64,000 nt of DNA from Rhizobium rhododendri (GTDB taxonomy: Bacteria; Pseudomonadota; Alphaproteobacteria; Rhizobiales; Rhizobiaceae), in the NCBI RefSeq assembly GCF_007000325.2, contig NZ_CP117270.1:186001-250000 (forward strand). The letters run 5' to 3'. Position 1 is the stretch's first letter. Each line of letters begins with the position of its first letter. The notes below the pieces were generated by a model. The model was not told the origin of the DNA. It did no database searches and saw only the letters and a program-made list of their open reading frames with translations. This document shows positions 7,585-15,875 of the stretch, in pieces. Made by a program: the position numbers and the translations under genes.

Positions 7585-8223
7585 ATGGCCAATATCAAGC
7601 TTTGGGGCTTCGACGGCTCCACCTACGTTCGCACCGTAAAGATGCTTCTCGCGGAAAAGGGCGTCACCGATTTCGAGCAGATCCCGCTCAACGTCCTGAA
7701 GGGAGAGCCAAAGTCGCCGGAGCATCTGAAGCGCCACCCGTTCGGCAAGGTTCCCGTGCTCGAGCATGACGGCATTACGATCCTGGAGACTGCGGCGATC
7801 ACGCGCTATCTCGATGACGTCCTGCCGGGCAAATCGCTTGTTCCGGCGAACGCCAAGGATCGCGCCCGCATGGACATGGCCGTCGGCATCATCGATTCCT
7901 ACGGCTACGGAGCGCTTCTCGGTGGCGTCGCGGCCTACCACTTGTTTCCGGATTTCGTCGGCGGCAAGAATGAAGACAGCCGCAAAGAGGGAATCGCGAA
8001 TGGCCGCAAGGTGCTCGAATTCATCATGACGACACGAGCCGGCGACACGTTCATCGCGGGCAACGAGCTCAGTCTCGCAGACCTGTACCTCGCGCCGATA
8101 GCCTTCTACATCTCCCTGACCCCCGACAAGAGCGCCCTTTTCGACGTTCCGGGCTTCAGCGACTGGTGGACGGCAATCCAGGCCCTGCCGAGCTATAAAG
8201 CCACTCAGCCCAATCTTGGCTGA
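7585..8223 (+). CDS. Glutathione S-transferase family protein
   Basis: A 212-residue cytosolic GST. The N-terminal thioredoxin-like domain runs to about residue 80 and includes HPFGKVPVLEHDGITILETAAITRYLDD, here split as the cis-Pro segment GKVPVLEHDG and the glutathione-contact ETAAI. The alpha-helical domain follows, with AGNELSLADLYLAP as the usual N-capping motif. The ATG at 7585 has GAGGAAG upstream. It is 81 bases after the orphan response regulator on the same strand. A role in peroxide or electrophile detoxification is plausible from the family and from the stress genes nearby. Confidence 0.92.
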   Translation: MANIKLWGFDGSTYVRTVKMLLAEKGVTDFEQIPLNVLKGEPKSPEHLKRHPFGKVPVLEHDGITILETAAITRYLDDVLPGKSLVPANAKDRARMDMAVGIIDSYGYGALLGGVAAYHLFPDFVGGKNEDSRKEGIANGRKVLEFIMTTRAGDTFIAGNELSLADLYLAPIAFYISLTPDKSALFDVPGFSDWWTAIQALPSYKATQPNLG

Positions 8224-8252
8224 TATTCTTCGCTTTTAGATCAACGTCTCCC

Positions 8253-9620
8253 CTACGCCTGGTAAACGGCGGCGGGGAGGCGGAGAACAGCCCGCAAGCC
8301 GGCCGGCGACGCCGGTTCCAGCACCAGCGAGCCGCCGTAGAGCCCGGCCATTTCAGTTACAATGGTCAGCCCGAAGCCGTCTCCCGGAACGCGCTCGTCC
8401 TCCCGGACACCGGGCAACAACACTGCCTCTATGCGCTCCTGGGGGATACCGGGTCCGTCATCCTCGAAGGTGATACGAACAAAGGCGCCGTCTTTGACGG
8501 CAAAAGCGGTAACGCGCGACGATGCCCATTTGAAGGCGTTGTCCATCAGGTTCCCCAGCATTTCCTCGACATCGCTTTCCTCGCAGGCGACAGCTAGCCC
8601 GTTCGTTACGTCCGCCTTGAACGCGATGCCGCGTTCGGCGTGGATCAGGCTGATGGCGCCGTGGATGTCGGCTAGGGACTTCGCAACCTCTGTTCGCGCT
8701 ACCGTCCCAGATGACGCCATGACCCGCCGGGCGGAGCTCAGGTGATGCTTGATGCGGTTGTCTATGCGCAGGGCGAGGTCGCGCAGCGTCCCATCGGGAT
8801 CATTGCGGCCGTCGAGCGCCAGCAAAAGGCTTGCGACCGGTGTCTTGAGGCCATGCGCGAGGTTTGCAAACTGGATACGGGTGGCCGCCAGCCTTTCGTC
8901 GTTGGACTGGATCAGCGCATTGGTTTTCGAGGCGAGCGGTGCCAGTTCGACGGTGGTCTCGTTCGCAAGCCGCGACTGCTCCCCGCGGTTGATCGCGTCG
9001 ATGCCGGCTGCCATGGACTTCAGCGGGCGCAGGCCAAAGCGGATCTGCCAGAGCGTTCCGGCCAGCAGCACCACGCCCAAAATCAGCATGCAGGGCACCA
9101 GCCAGAAAAGCGCGCGCACGGCGGGATCGACCAACGCACCCTCTGGCGCTGTCACAGTGATCAGCACCATCTCGCCGTCGACATCGCGCGAGCTCTGGCG
9201 AAGATAGAGCTTGCGGCCGTTCTGCCTGCCCTCCCCGGGTGTCGGCATGGCCGTCAGCATGTGGAGAAAGTCCTGGCGCGGGGGCGGCGCATCTATCGTG
9301 CCATTCAGAAGCGAATGCGATGCAAGGCGTTGGCCCGTGCCCTCCACCTGCCAGTACCAGCCGGAACCCGGGCGATCGAATGGCGGCGCATCGAGGGTGG
9401 TCGACAACTCAAGCCGTCCGTCCGGCCCGTGTGTCACTGCGGAGGCGAGCGCGCCGATCTGTGTGTCGAGGCGTTGATCGATCTGCTCGCGTATAACGGC
9501 ATTCAGTGCCAGCCACAGGATTGCGGACGCGACCACAAGCGCCAGCGTCACGAAGATGCCCGAAAATATCAGCAGTCTGCCGGCTATCGATTTCGGTCGC
9601 GCGGGGAAAAATAGCTTCAT
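8253..9620 (-). CDS. Sensor histidine kinase (PhoQ-like), partner of the next regulator
   Basis: The 455-residue kinase has a first membrane segment at about 13-40, a periplasmic domain to about 165, a second membrane segment around LFWLVPCMLILGVVLLAG, then a HAMP-like linker. The H-box is FANLAHGLKTPVASLL. The ATPase domain shows NLMDNAFKWA (N box), DDGPGIP (G1) and GDGFGLTIV (G2). The start ATG overlaps the stop of the response regulator as ATGA, so both come from one message. The sensed signal is unknown. PhoQ-like kinases detect cations or envelope stress. Confidence 0.93.
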   Translation of the reverse strand: MKLFFPARPKSIAGRLLIFSGIFVTLALVVASAILWLALNAVIREQIDQRLDTQIGALASAVTHGPDGRLELSTTLDAPPFDRPGSGWYWQVEGTGQRLASHSLLNGTIDAPPPRQDFLHMLTAMPTPGEGRQNGRKLYLRQSSRDVDGEMVLITVTAPEGALVDPAVRALFWLVPCMLILGVVLLAGTLWQIRFGLRPLKSMAAGIDAINRGEQSRLANETTVELAPLASKTNALIQSNDERLAATRIQFANLAHGLKTPVASLLLALDGRNDPDGTLRDLALRIDNRIKHHLSSARRVMASSGTVARTEVAKSLADIHGAISLIHAERGIAFKADVTNGLAVACEESDVEEMLGNLMDNAFKWASSRVTAFAVKDGAFVRITFEDDGPGIPQERIEAVLLPGVREDERVPGDGFGLTIVTEMAGLYGGSLVLEPASPAGLRAVLRLPAAVYQA

Positions 9621-10285
9621 GGCATCGACGCGGCAGTCAGCATATAGCCCCGCCCACGCACCGTCTCGATGAGGTCTGGCCCGAGCTTCTTGCGCAGCCT
9701 GCCGATGATGACCTCGATGGAGTTCGAATCCACCTCGGCATCCCCGTCATAGACCCGTTCGTTCAGTTCCCGCCGGTCGACAACCGTCTCCTTGCGCAGC
9801 ATCAGGCAGGAAAGCACCCGCCATTCCAGCGCCGTGAGCTTCAGAGGCAGGCCATCTAGTTCGAACGTGCCGAGCTGGGCATCGAAGACGAGGCCGCCAC
9901 AGCTGACGCGCGAGGCGGCGTGACCTGTAGAACGCCTGACGAGGGCGCGAAGCCTCAGCACGAGCTCCTCGATCTTGAAGGGCTTGCCTAGAAAGTCGTC
10001 CGCCCCCGCCTTGAAGCTCGAAACCTTGTCCGGCCATCCGTCACGGGCGGTAAGCACGAGGACGGGAAGATTGCGTTCGCTCTCCCGCCATCCCTTGAGA
10101 ACCGTCACGCCATCGATCTTTGGCAGCCCGAGGTCGAGGACTGCGACGTCGAACATCTCGGTCAGGCCGGCATGCAAGGCATCTTCGCCGTTGCGGGCAA
10201 TATCCACCACGAAATTTTCTGACCTGAGGGCCGCAGCGATGCGGCCGCTGAGGTCGTCGTCGTCTTCAACGAGCAGTACGCGCAT
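9617..10285 (-). CDS. OmpR/PhoP-family response regulator
   Basis: The 222-residue protein has a receiver domain, RVLLVEDDDDLSGR with phospho-acceptor in VAVLDLGLPKIDG and Lys in LGKPFKIEE. It also has an OmpR-type winged helix with TALEWRVLSCLM, SNSIEVIIGRLRKKL and ETVRGRGYML. The start chosen is the ATG at 10285, because the receiver begins at once; the open frame continues upstream but covers the promoter region with the CTGAAC repeats. It is the first gene of a two-gene operon with the kinase and is divergent from the OB-fold gene at 10420. Confidence 0.94.
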   Translation of the reverse strand: MRVLLVEDDDDLSGRIAAALRSENFVVDIARNGEDALHAGLTEMFDVAVLDLGLPKIDGVTVLKGWRESERNLPVLVLTARDGWPDKVSSFKAGADDFLGKPFKIEELVLRLRALVRRSTGHAASRVSCGGLVFDAQLGTFELDGLPLKLTALEWRVLSCLMLRKETVVDRRELNERVYDGDAEVDSNSIEVIIGRLRKKLGPDLIETVRGRGYMLTAASMP

Positions 10286-10333
10286 GAGGTGACTTTCGGC
10301 TGCAAAATGATCGCCCAGTCCTAGCGAAATTGC

Positions 10334-10362
10334 CTGAACTGAATCTGAACCGCGAGGTTCAG
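10334..10362. promoter_or_regulatory. CTGAAC direct and inverted repeats, likely response-regulator site
   Basis: CTGAAC occurs at 10334-10339 and again at 10345-10350, an 11-base direct repeat of the kind bound head-to-tail by OmpR/PhoP-family dimers. The second copy also forms a 7-base inverted repeat with GGTTCAG at 10356-10362. The site lies between the divergent regulator and OB-fold genes and could control both. Confidence 0.55.
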
Positions 10363-10419
10363 CCGTGTGATGGCACATAGGGCCTAGATTGCGGTTGTCA
10401 CTCACAAAGGAGCACCAAG

Positions 10420-10911
10420 ATGACGATTGATCACGACAGCAGCGAGCGCCCCGGCAAGGGCGGCGCCCACGTTCCTCCGCATGAGCGCCGCCGCCACTGG
10501 ATCGTCTTTCCGGCGATCGCGATTGCGCTTGCAGTCGGTGCTGCAGGCGGGGCCGGCGCGATGCGGATGGTTCGTCCGACGGCGGAAATGGCCCCGATGA
10601 CGCCGATTTCCATTTCGACGATGCCGGCTTCGAGCCTGGTCACCATCAAGGGCACTGTCACAGAGATCTACGGCAACAAGTTCATCCTGCAGGATACCAG
10701 CGGCAAGGCCCTGGTGGAAACCGGACCAGCCGGCGACGGTGGCGATTTGGTCAAGCAGAATGAAGCGGTCACCGTCCAGGGCCGCTTCGACCAGGGCTTC
10801 GTCCATGCGAGCTTCCTGGTCGACAAGGACGGGAAGACCGAAGCGCTGCGCGCGCCCGGTCCTCCACCGCACGGGCCATTCGGCGATCTGATCCACAGAC
10901 CGGGTCCATGA
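10420..10911 (+). CDS. Membrane-anchored OB-fold protein (YgiW/YdeI-like)
   Basis: The 163-residue protein has a basic cytoplasmic start, one membrane segment at about 25-45 (WIVFPAIAIALAVGAAGG) and an OB-fold-like domain at about 65-140. That domain includes SLVTIKGTVTEIYGNKFILQD, here read as TIKGTVTEI and NKFILQD, and EAVTVQGRFD. This resembles bacterial OB-fold (YgiW/YdeI-type) stress proteins of the periplasm. It is divergent from a PhoPQ-like system, just as ygiW neighbours qseBC in enterobacteria. The ATG at 10420 has AAAGGAG upstream. A proline- and histidine-containing tail ends the protein. Confidence 0.7.
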   Translation: MTIDHDSSERPGKGGAHVPPHERRRHWIVFPAIAIALAVGAAGGAGAMRMVRPTAEMAPMTPISISTMPASSLVTIKGTVTEIYGNKFILQDTSGKALVETGPAGDGGDLVKQNEAVTVQGRFDQGFVHASFLVDKDGKTEALRAPGPPPHGPFGDLIHRPGP

Positions 10912-10964
10912 TCACTCCAGCAATCCCGATTGACCCATCCTCAACCTCACAGAAAGTCGATACG

Positions 10965-11387
10965 ATGAGAAAATATATTCTGTCTGCAATCGCGTTCGCT
11001 GCCCTGGCAGGAACCGCCTTCGCCCAGCAGCCACCGGCCCCGCCTCCGCCCGGCGGCCCCGCACCTGTCGTCGATCCCGGCGCACCACCCCCGCCGCCGC
11101 CTGTGCCTCCAATGCGCGGTGGTCCTGGTGGCCCTGATGGCGGCCCGGATCGCATGGGTCCTCCTCCCGGCGGACCGGATGGCGACATGGGACCTCGCGG
11201 CCACCGCCCACCCCCGCCACCACCGCCGTCCAAGGCTGCGCACTTCCATATCGACCACGGTGATACCCGGATCGACGTGAAATGCGCTGATGACGAACCG
11301 ATGAAGGTCTGCTCGGACACGCTGATGCAGTTGATGGATCGCCTCAACGGTCCTGCCGCCCAGCCAGTCCGTCCTCCGGTCCAGTAA
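10965..11387 (+). CDS. Secreted proline-rich hypothetical protein
   Basis: The 140-residue protein starts with a clear Sec signal peptide ending in GTAFA. Residues 25-85 are a low-complexity region of Pro and Gly (PPPPGGPAP and MGPPPGGPDG type). A short conserved-looking C-terminal part follows: HFHIDHGDTRIDVKCADDEP, then CSDTLMQLMDRL, with two cysteines that could form a disulfide. It lies 53 bases after the OB-fold gene and before a strong hairpin at 11402, so the two genes probably form an operon under the divergent two-component system. Function is not recognised. Confidence 0.7.
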   Translation: MRKYILSAIAFAALAGTAFAQQPPAPPPPGGPAPVVDPGAPPPPPPVPPMRGGPGGPDGGPDRMGPPPGGPDGDMGPRGHRPPPPPPPSKAAHFHIDHGDTRIDVKCADDEPMKVCSDTLMQLMDRLNGPAAQPVRPPVQ

Positions 11388-11401
11388 GCCAGCCGTAAAT
11401 G

Positions 11402-11429
11402 CAGCCGCGCGCAGAAATGTGCGCGGCTG
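11402..11429 (+). terminator. 12-base-pair hairpin with GAAA loop after the proline-rich gene
   Basis: CAGCCGCGCGCA (11402-11413) pairs with TGTGCGCGGCTG (11418-11429) with one G-U pair and a GAAA tetraloop. It starts 15 bases after the stop at 11387. There is no clear T tract, so it may be a Rho-assisted terminator or an mRNA end-protecting structure. Confidence 0.6.
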
Positions 11430-11535
11430 TCGGTATGCTGAGGTGCTGCCGTCCACGAGCCGATCTGTGCAATTTGCCGCATTGAGCTCGCCAGCGTAAT
11501 GACGTACCACCGTTACGGTCGATGTGGTGGGCGAT

Positions 11536-11940
11536 ATGAGGACGGTTTCTTCCGACATAAGGCAATGGACGGTGCGCCTGCTGTGCGCGCTGGCTGTCGT
11601 GTTTGTCGGCTTCGGTGCGCAGCCAGCCATTTCAAGCCCCGATCAACTGACCCCGGCAGAACTCGCCCAGTACCGCCTGCCCGATGGCACCTTGCCGATC
11701 TTCTGCATCACCTATCGCGACGCAGACGGCAAGGCGCATGGCGAAGTCCATATTCCCGGATGCTACCTTTGCCAGACCGCTCCGGCCGCACTTCTGCCGG
11801 CAGCACCCGTTTTCGACTACGGCCACCTCCCCTTCGTCTTCGCCCGCCTGGCGGCGCCTCTCTCGGTCGCCTTTCACCGCCGGCTCTATCCTCCGAACAG
11901 CGGCCCCCGCGCCCCACCACTTCTGTCGATCGTTGCCTGA
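11536..11940 (+). CDS. DUF2946-like exported protein
   Basis: The 134-residue protein has an N-terminal hydrophobic segment (VRLLCALAVVFVGFGAQPAIS). Two cysteine sites follow, PIFCITY and GCYLCQ, the latter a C-x2-C pair. The C-terminus is PNSGPRAPP, like the conserved R-x-PP end of DUF2946 proteins. These small proteins are commonly encoded with copper-handling and PepSY-membrane genes, exactly as here. The start used is ATG 11536; a GTG at 11524 is also in frame. The family link is tentative, resting on the tail motif and context. Confidence 0.62.
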   Translation: MRTVSSDIRQWTVRLLCALAVVFVGFGAQPAISSPDQLTPAELAQYRLPDGTLPIFCITYRDADGKAHGEVHIPGCYLCQTAPAALLPAAPVFDYGHLPFVFARLAAPLSVAFHRRLYPPNSGPRAPPLLSIVA

Positions 11941-12167
11941 GCCTGCGTTGCGGCCTGAGCCGTGACGCGTTCTGTCAACGGCGGCCGTATGATCGTGGGC
12001 GGAGAGCCCGCAAGGCTGCGGGAGAATGCCATTTGCAGGTTGCCTGTCGCGTATCGGACTGCTCGTTCCGGACGCCGCAGCGGGGCTGCACAAGGCGATG
12101 ACCTCAACGGTCATTTCCTCCCCCGCACGAGATCATCTGCGTCGTCGCGATCCCCAGGGGGAATTCC

Positions 12168-13556
12168 ATGTCTGCTTTTGCAGCGGCCGACCCGTCGGCT
12201 CCGTCTACTACCCATGTTTCGCTCTACCGGGCCATCTGGCGCTGGCATTTTTTCGCCGGCCTGCTGGTCATCCCGTTCATGCTCAATCTGGCGATCACCG
12301 GATCGCTCTACCTTTTCAAGGATGAGATCGCCGATACGTTCTACGCGCATCGCCATATCGTCAGCGATTTGGGGCCGATGCAGTCGCCGCAGCAGATCGT
12401 CGATGTCGCGGTCGGGAGTATTCCGGGCGCCAAAGTGACCAGCTACCGGGAGGCTGCATCTGCGACCCGCTCCGCCGAGGTCACCGTTGCAAAGGACGGC
12501 GTGTCTACCATCGTCTACGTCAATCCGCACAACGGTGCTGTGCTCGGCACGGTCAATTCCAAGGAGGAGTTCGGTTGGGTCGTCAAGCGGATCCACAGCC
12601 TCGAATATTTCGGAGAATGGACCAACCGGATCATCGAGATCGTCGCCGGTTTTGCGCTGGTGCTGGTCGTCACCGGCATTTACCTCTGGTGGCCCCGACA
12701 ACAGACGGGCGGTGTCCTGACAGTCCGTGGGACACCGTCGCGGCGGGTTTTCTGGCGCGACCTTCATGCTGTCACCGGGGCCATCGCCGGCATCGTCATT
12801 TTCTTCCTCGCCTTCAGCGGCCTGCCCTGGTCCGGCTACTGGGGCGCCAATGTCAACGCCTGGCTGACCGCCCATGACCTTGGCGCGCCGGCAGCGCTCT
12901 GGGACAACGTTCCGGTCTCGACCAAGGTGACGCAGGATGTCGTCGCGCGGGCCGGATGGGTCGTTGAAAACGCACCTGTTCCGCTCTCCGACATCGCCGC
13001 AGCCCAGGCTGTGAAACCCATCGGCCTCGACAGGGCTGTGGAGATCATGCACGAGCTGGGGATGGTTCGGGGTGCCGACCTCGCCATTCCTTCGACCGAC
13101 ACCGGCGTCTATACGGCAAGCCACTATTTCGGCGATCTCGGCAAGGAACGTACAGTCCACATCGACCAGTATTCGGGAAAGCCGCTCGTCGATCTCTCCT
13201 ACGACCAGTACCCGGCGCTGGGCCGCGCGATCGAGTGGGGCATCAACCTCCACCAGGGCCAGCAATGGGGATTGTTCAACCAGCTCGTGATGCTGGCGAC
13301 CTGCATTGCGATCGTCCTTTCCTGCGTCACCGGCGTCGCCATGGGGTGGAAGCGGCGACCGGCAGGGCGTCTCGGCGTGCCACCGATGCCACAGGACAAA
13401 TCAGTGTATCTCGGCCTCTGGCTGATCGCCATCGTCTTCGGCGTCCTCTTCCCCCTGACCGGCCTTGCCATCGTTGCCATGGTTGTCATCGACCAGGTCG
13501 TCATCCGCTTCATTCCCGCCATAAGCCGGGTCTTCCAGTCGGGAGTTTCGTCATGA
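12168..13556 (+). CDS. PepSY-associated membrane protein
   Basis: The 462-residue protein begins with a segment typical of PepSY-TM (PiuB-like) proteins, LYRAIWRWHFFAGLLVIPFMLNLAITGSLYLF, shown by its WRWHFFAG start and first helix. Two PepSY regions and further helices follow, including FALVLVVTGIYLWWPR, GIVIFFLAFSGLPW and C-terminal WLIAIVFGVLFPLTGLAI. The family is thought to act in reduction or uptake of metals at the inner membrane. The ATG follows AGGGGGA. The next gene overlaps as ATGA, and the copper chaperone and SCO genes downstream point to copper. Confidence 0.88.
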   Translation: MSAFAAADPSAPSTTHVSLYRAIWRWHFFAGLLVIPFMLNLAITGSLYLFKDEIADTFYAHRHIVSDLGPMQSPQQIVDVAVGSIPGAKVTSYREAASATRSAEVTVAKDGVSTIVYVNPHNGAVLGTVNSKEEFGWVVKRIHSLEYFGEWTNRIIEIVAGFALVLVVTGIYLWWPRQQTGGVLTVRGTPSRRVFWRDLHAVTGAIAGIVIFFLAFSGLPWSGYWGANVNAWLTAHDLGAPAALWDNVPVSTKVTQDVVARAGWVVENAPVPLSDIAAAQAVKPIGLDRAVEIMHELGMVRGADLAIPSTDTGVYTASHYFGDLGKERTVHIDQYSGKPLVDLSYDQYPALGRAIEWGINLHQGQQWGLFNQLVMLATCIAIVLSCVTGVAMGWKRRPAGRLGVPPMPQDKSVYLGLWLIAIVFGVLFPLTGLAIVAMVVIDQVVIRFIPAISRVFQSGVSS

Positions 13557-14488
13557 ACAGAACAATCGCAGCCGCTCTCTTCGCCTTGGCGGCGATGTTT
13601 TCGACTCCGGGCTTTGCGGCCGGGACAATCAGGATCGACAACGCCCAGGCACGCGCCATGCTGCCGGGCGCAACGGTCGGAGGCGGCTATCTCGCGATCA
13701 CCAATACCGGCCCGCAAAGCGACACCCTGGTTTCGGTGACCGCCCCCCGTGCCAGCAGCGTCCAGCTGCACCAGATGAGTATCGACAATGGAATCATGAT
13801 CATGCGCGAGCTGCGCGATGGCATCGAGATCCCGGCCGGGAAGACCATCCTGTTCAAGCCGGGCGCCTACCACCTGATGTTCATGGATGTCCGTGAACCC
13901 TTCAAGCGCGGCGAAGCAATCACCGCGACGCTGACTTTCGCCAAGGCGGGCGCTGTCGAGGTCGCCTTTGCCGTCGGCAGTGCGGGCGGTGACATGAGCG
14001 CCCCGGCTGCTGGTGCCGAACAGGCTGGGGACGATCACGCCATGCCTGGCATGGACATGGGAAAGACGGATATGGGCGGAATGGATATGCCGGGCATGTC
14101 GATGGATCCGAAGCAGGAGATCCGGCAGACGATGCGCAAGCAGTTCGAGACGCCAGAGAAGCCGTTGACGACGGACCCCATCATTGTCCGGAACGACTGG
14201 GCCATTGCCGCCTGGCAGCAGGATGGGCGTGGCGGCAGGGTGTTGCTGAGGAAAGGTCCGCATGGGTTCGAAGCGCTGCTCTGCAGCGGCGACAGTCTGA
14301 AGGACCCGGCAGTGCTTCAAACGTTGGGCGTCGATGCGGCGGACGCCAAGGCGCTGACCGGCCAGCTGGCGACGGCTGAGCATTCACTCGATCCAACGAC
14401 GGTTGCGCTGTTTGCGAGCTTCGTTGGAACAGTGATGCTGGATAAGGCTGCCAGTGGGCATACCGATCACGCGGGGCATTCAAAATGA
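13553..14488 (+). CDS. PCu(A)C copper chaperone fused to a copper-uptake-associated domain
   Basis: This is a periplasmic copper protein (311 aa) with a Sec signal ending GFAA. Residues 20-145 form a PCu(A)C domain with the copper motif QLHQM, then Met residues, then YHLMFM, matching H-M-x-M-H-x-M ligation. A Met- and His-rich linker follows (HAMPGMDMGKTDMGG region). The C-terminal 130 residues look like the separate 'copper uptake system-associated protein' family (IIVRNDWAIAAWQQDGRGG). It ends with HTDHAGHSK, a further metal-binding tail. It is coupled by ATGA overlaps to the PepSY gene before it and the SCO gene after it. The likely job is Cu(I) delivery to cytochrome oxidase. Confidence 0.88.
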   Translation: MNRTIAAALFALAAMFSTPGFAAGTIRIDNAQARAMLPGATVGGGYLAITNTGPQSDTLVSVTAPRASSVQLHQMSIDNGIMIMRELRDGIEIPAGKTILFKPGAYHLMFMDVREPFKRGEAITATLTFAKAGAVEVAFAVGSAGGDMSAPAAGAEQAGDDHAMPGMDMGKTDMGGMDMPGMSMDPKQEIRQTMRKQFETPEKPLTTDPIIVRNDWAIAAWQQDGRGGRVLLRKGPHGFEALLCSGDSLKDPAVLQTLGVDAADAKALTGQLATAEHSLDPTTVALFASFVGTVMLDKAASGHTDHAGHSK

Positions 14489-15090
14489 GGCCACGCACCC
14501 TTTTGCTAAGCGCGTCGATGGCCGCAGGCGTGTTCGTATCCTGCCTCGTTGGCTCGCTGGTCTGGCTTTACGCGTCCGAACCACGCAGCGGGCCCTTCGA
14601 CGCGTCGTTTTCGTTGATCGACGATCGCGGGCGTCCAGTCGACAAGAGCGTTTTCCACGGCCGTCCGGCCCTTGTCTATTTCGGATACACCAATTGCCCC
14701 GAAATATGCCCGACGATGCTCCTCGAGGTCACGGACTGGCTCCAGACGCTGGGTCCCGAGGGCAAGGAGCTTGCCGCCTACTTCTTCTCTGTCGATCCGG
14801 AGCGCGACACGCCAGCCATCATGCACGATTATGTCTCCGCTTTCGGCGATCGCATTGTCGGTGTGACCGGCAGGCCTGAGGAAATGCGCAAGGTCATGGA
14901 CGGATGGATGATCCGCGCTGAAAAAGTGCCGAGCGAGGATGGCAGCTACCATATGAGCCACACCATCACTATGCTGATGATTGGCGCCGATGGACGGCTG
15001 AAGGGCTTGATCCCCTATGGAACGGATCGGGAGGCAGCGATTTCCAAGATAAGGGCAGTGCTCCTGACGAAAGGGCTCGGGTCCGCCTGA
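14485..15090 (+). CDS. SCO1/SenC family copper-delivery protein
   Basis: A 201-residue membrane-anchored thioredoxin-fold protein with an N-terminal helix (SMAAGVFVSCLVGSLVWLYA). The copper site is YFGYTNCPEICPTM (C-x3-C) with the distal His in SYHMSHTITM. SCO proteins load the CuA centre of cytochrome c oxidase. It is the last gene of the DUF2946-PepSY-PCuAC-SCO operon and overlaps the PCuAC gene by four bases. A long hairpin starts 10 bases after its stop. Confidence 0.95.
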   Translation: MRPRTLLLSASMAAGVFVSCLVGSLVWLYASEPRSGPFDASFSLIDDRGRPVDKSVFHGRPALVYFGYTNCPEICPTMLLEVTDWLQTLGPEGKELAAYFFSVDPERDTPAIMHDYVSAFGDRIVGVTGRPEEMRKVMDGWMIRAEKVPSEDGSYHMSHTITMLMIGADGRLKGLIPYGTDREAAISKIRAVLLTKGLGSA

Positions 15091-15099
15091 CCTCTTCAG

Positions 15100-15149
15100 G
15101 GTGAAATTCAGGTCTCGATTGATCTTCCGCCGAGACCGTGAATTTCACC
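15100..15149. terminator. Long hairpin at the convergent end of the SCO and EAL genes
   Basis: An 18-base arm starting GGTGAAATTCA (15100-15117) pairs with a 19-base arm ending TGAATTTCACC (15131-15149), leaving one bulged base and a 13-base loop. It covers the last codons and stop of the EAL gene and follows the SCO stop by 10 bases. It could terminate both convergent genes. Confidence 0.6.
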
Positions 15150-15875
15150 TGCTACAGCCTCGAAGACCGGCTTGGAAAACAGGTATCCCTGCATCAGCTC
15201 GACACCTAGATCCTCCAGCACCGTCTGTTCGGCACGGGTTTCGATGCCTTCGCAGAGGGGAGTTATGCCCATATCCTTCAGCATCGCAACGGTGTGGCGA
15301 ACGATAGTCTGCTTGGCTTTATGGCTGTCGATATTCCGAACCAGTTCCATGTCCAGCTTGACGATATCGGGCTGGAATTTCGATAGTAGGCCCAGGCCGG
15401 CGTGACCTGCGCCGAAATCGTCGACCGCCGTCTTGAAGCCGATTTCGCGGTAGGTCTCGAGGATGCCGAGGATGTGCTTGGTGTCGAGTTCCTCGACTTC
15501 GGTGAACTCGAAAATGATGTGGTCTGCCGGGAACCCGGTTTTCAAAGCAGTTGCCAATGTCAACCGGATGCAGGCGCGTGGCTCGTAGACGGCGTTCGGC
15601 ATGAAGTTGATGGACAGGCGCGGCCGGTTCTGCTGCGGGAACACTTTCGCTGCCAGCTCGATAGCCTTCACCCTGCACTGCTGGTCGAACGCATAGCGGG
15701 TTTCGGCGTCCACCGAGGAAAGGACAGTGGCTGCTCCCTCGCCGTTGACGCCGCGCACCAATGCTTCGTGGGCGTAGACGGTTCCATCCGTGATATTGAC
15801 GATCGGCTGCAATGCCATCGAGAAATCAAAGGGAAACTTTTGGCCATCGTTGCAGCCTTGGCATTGTTTCGTCAT
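15108..15875 (-). CDS. EAL-domain cyclic-di-GMP phosphodiesterase
   Basis: The 255-residue protein is a stand-alone EAL domain that would hydrolyse cyclic di-GMP to pGpG in the cytoplasm. Catalytic elements are present: YAHEALVRG (EAL Glu), SINFMPNAV (Asn), FEFTEVEEL (Glu), AVDDFGAGHAG (metal Asp pair), VKLDMELV (Lys) and LCEGIET (Glu). It therefore looks active rather than degenerate. The N-terminus has a Cys cluster (QCQGCNDG), which might bind a metal or haem, as seen in some short EAL proteins. No GGDEF domain is attached. It lies 101 bases downstream of the hybrid kinase on the same strand. Confidence 0.92.
   Translation of the reverse strand: MTKQCQGCNDGQKFPFDFSMALQPIVNITDGTVYAHEALVRGVNGEGAATVLSSVDAETRYAFDQQCRVKAIELAAKVFPQQNRPRLSINFMPNAVYEPRACIRLTLATALKTGFPADHIIFEFTEVEELDTKHILGILETYREIGFKTAVDDFGAGHAGLGLLSKFQPDIVKLDMELVRNIDSHKAKQTIVRHTVAMLKDMGITPLCEGIETRAEQTVLEDLGVELMQGYLFSKPVFEAVAGEIHGLGGRSIET

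Noticed and set aside
11941..12167. A riboswitch upstream of the PepSY-copper operon
   Set aside because: A short hairpin (CCCGCA with TGCGGG) is present, but no conserved cobalamin or other riboswitch core could be recognised.
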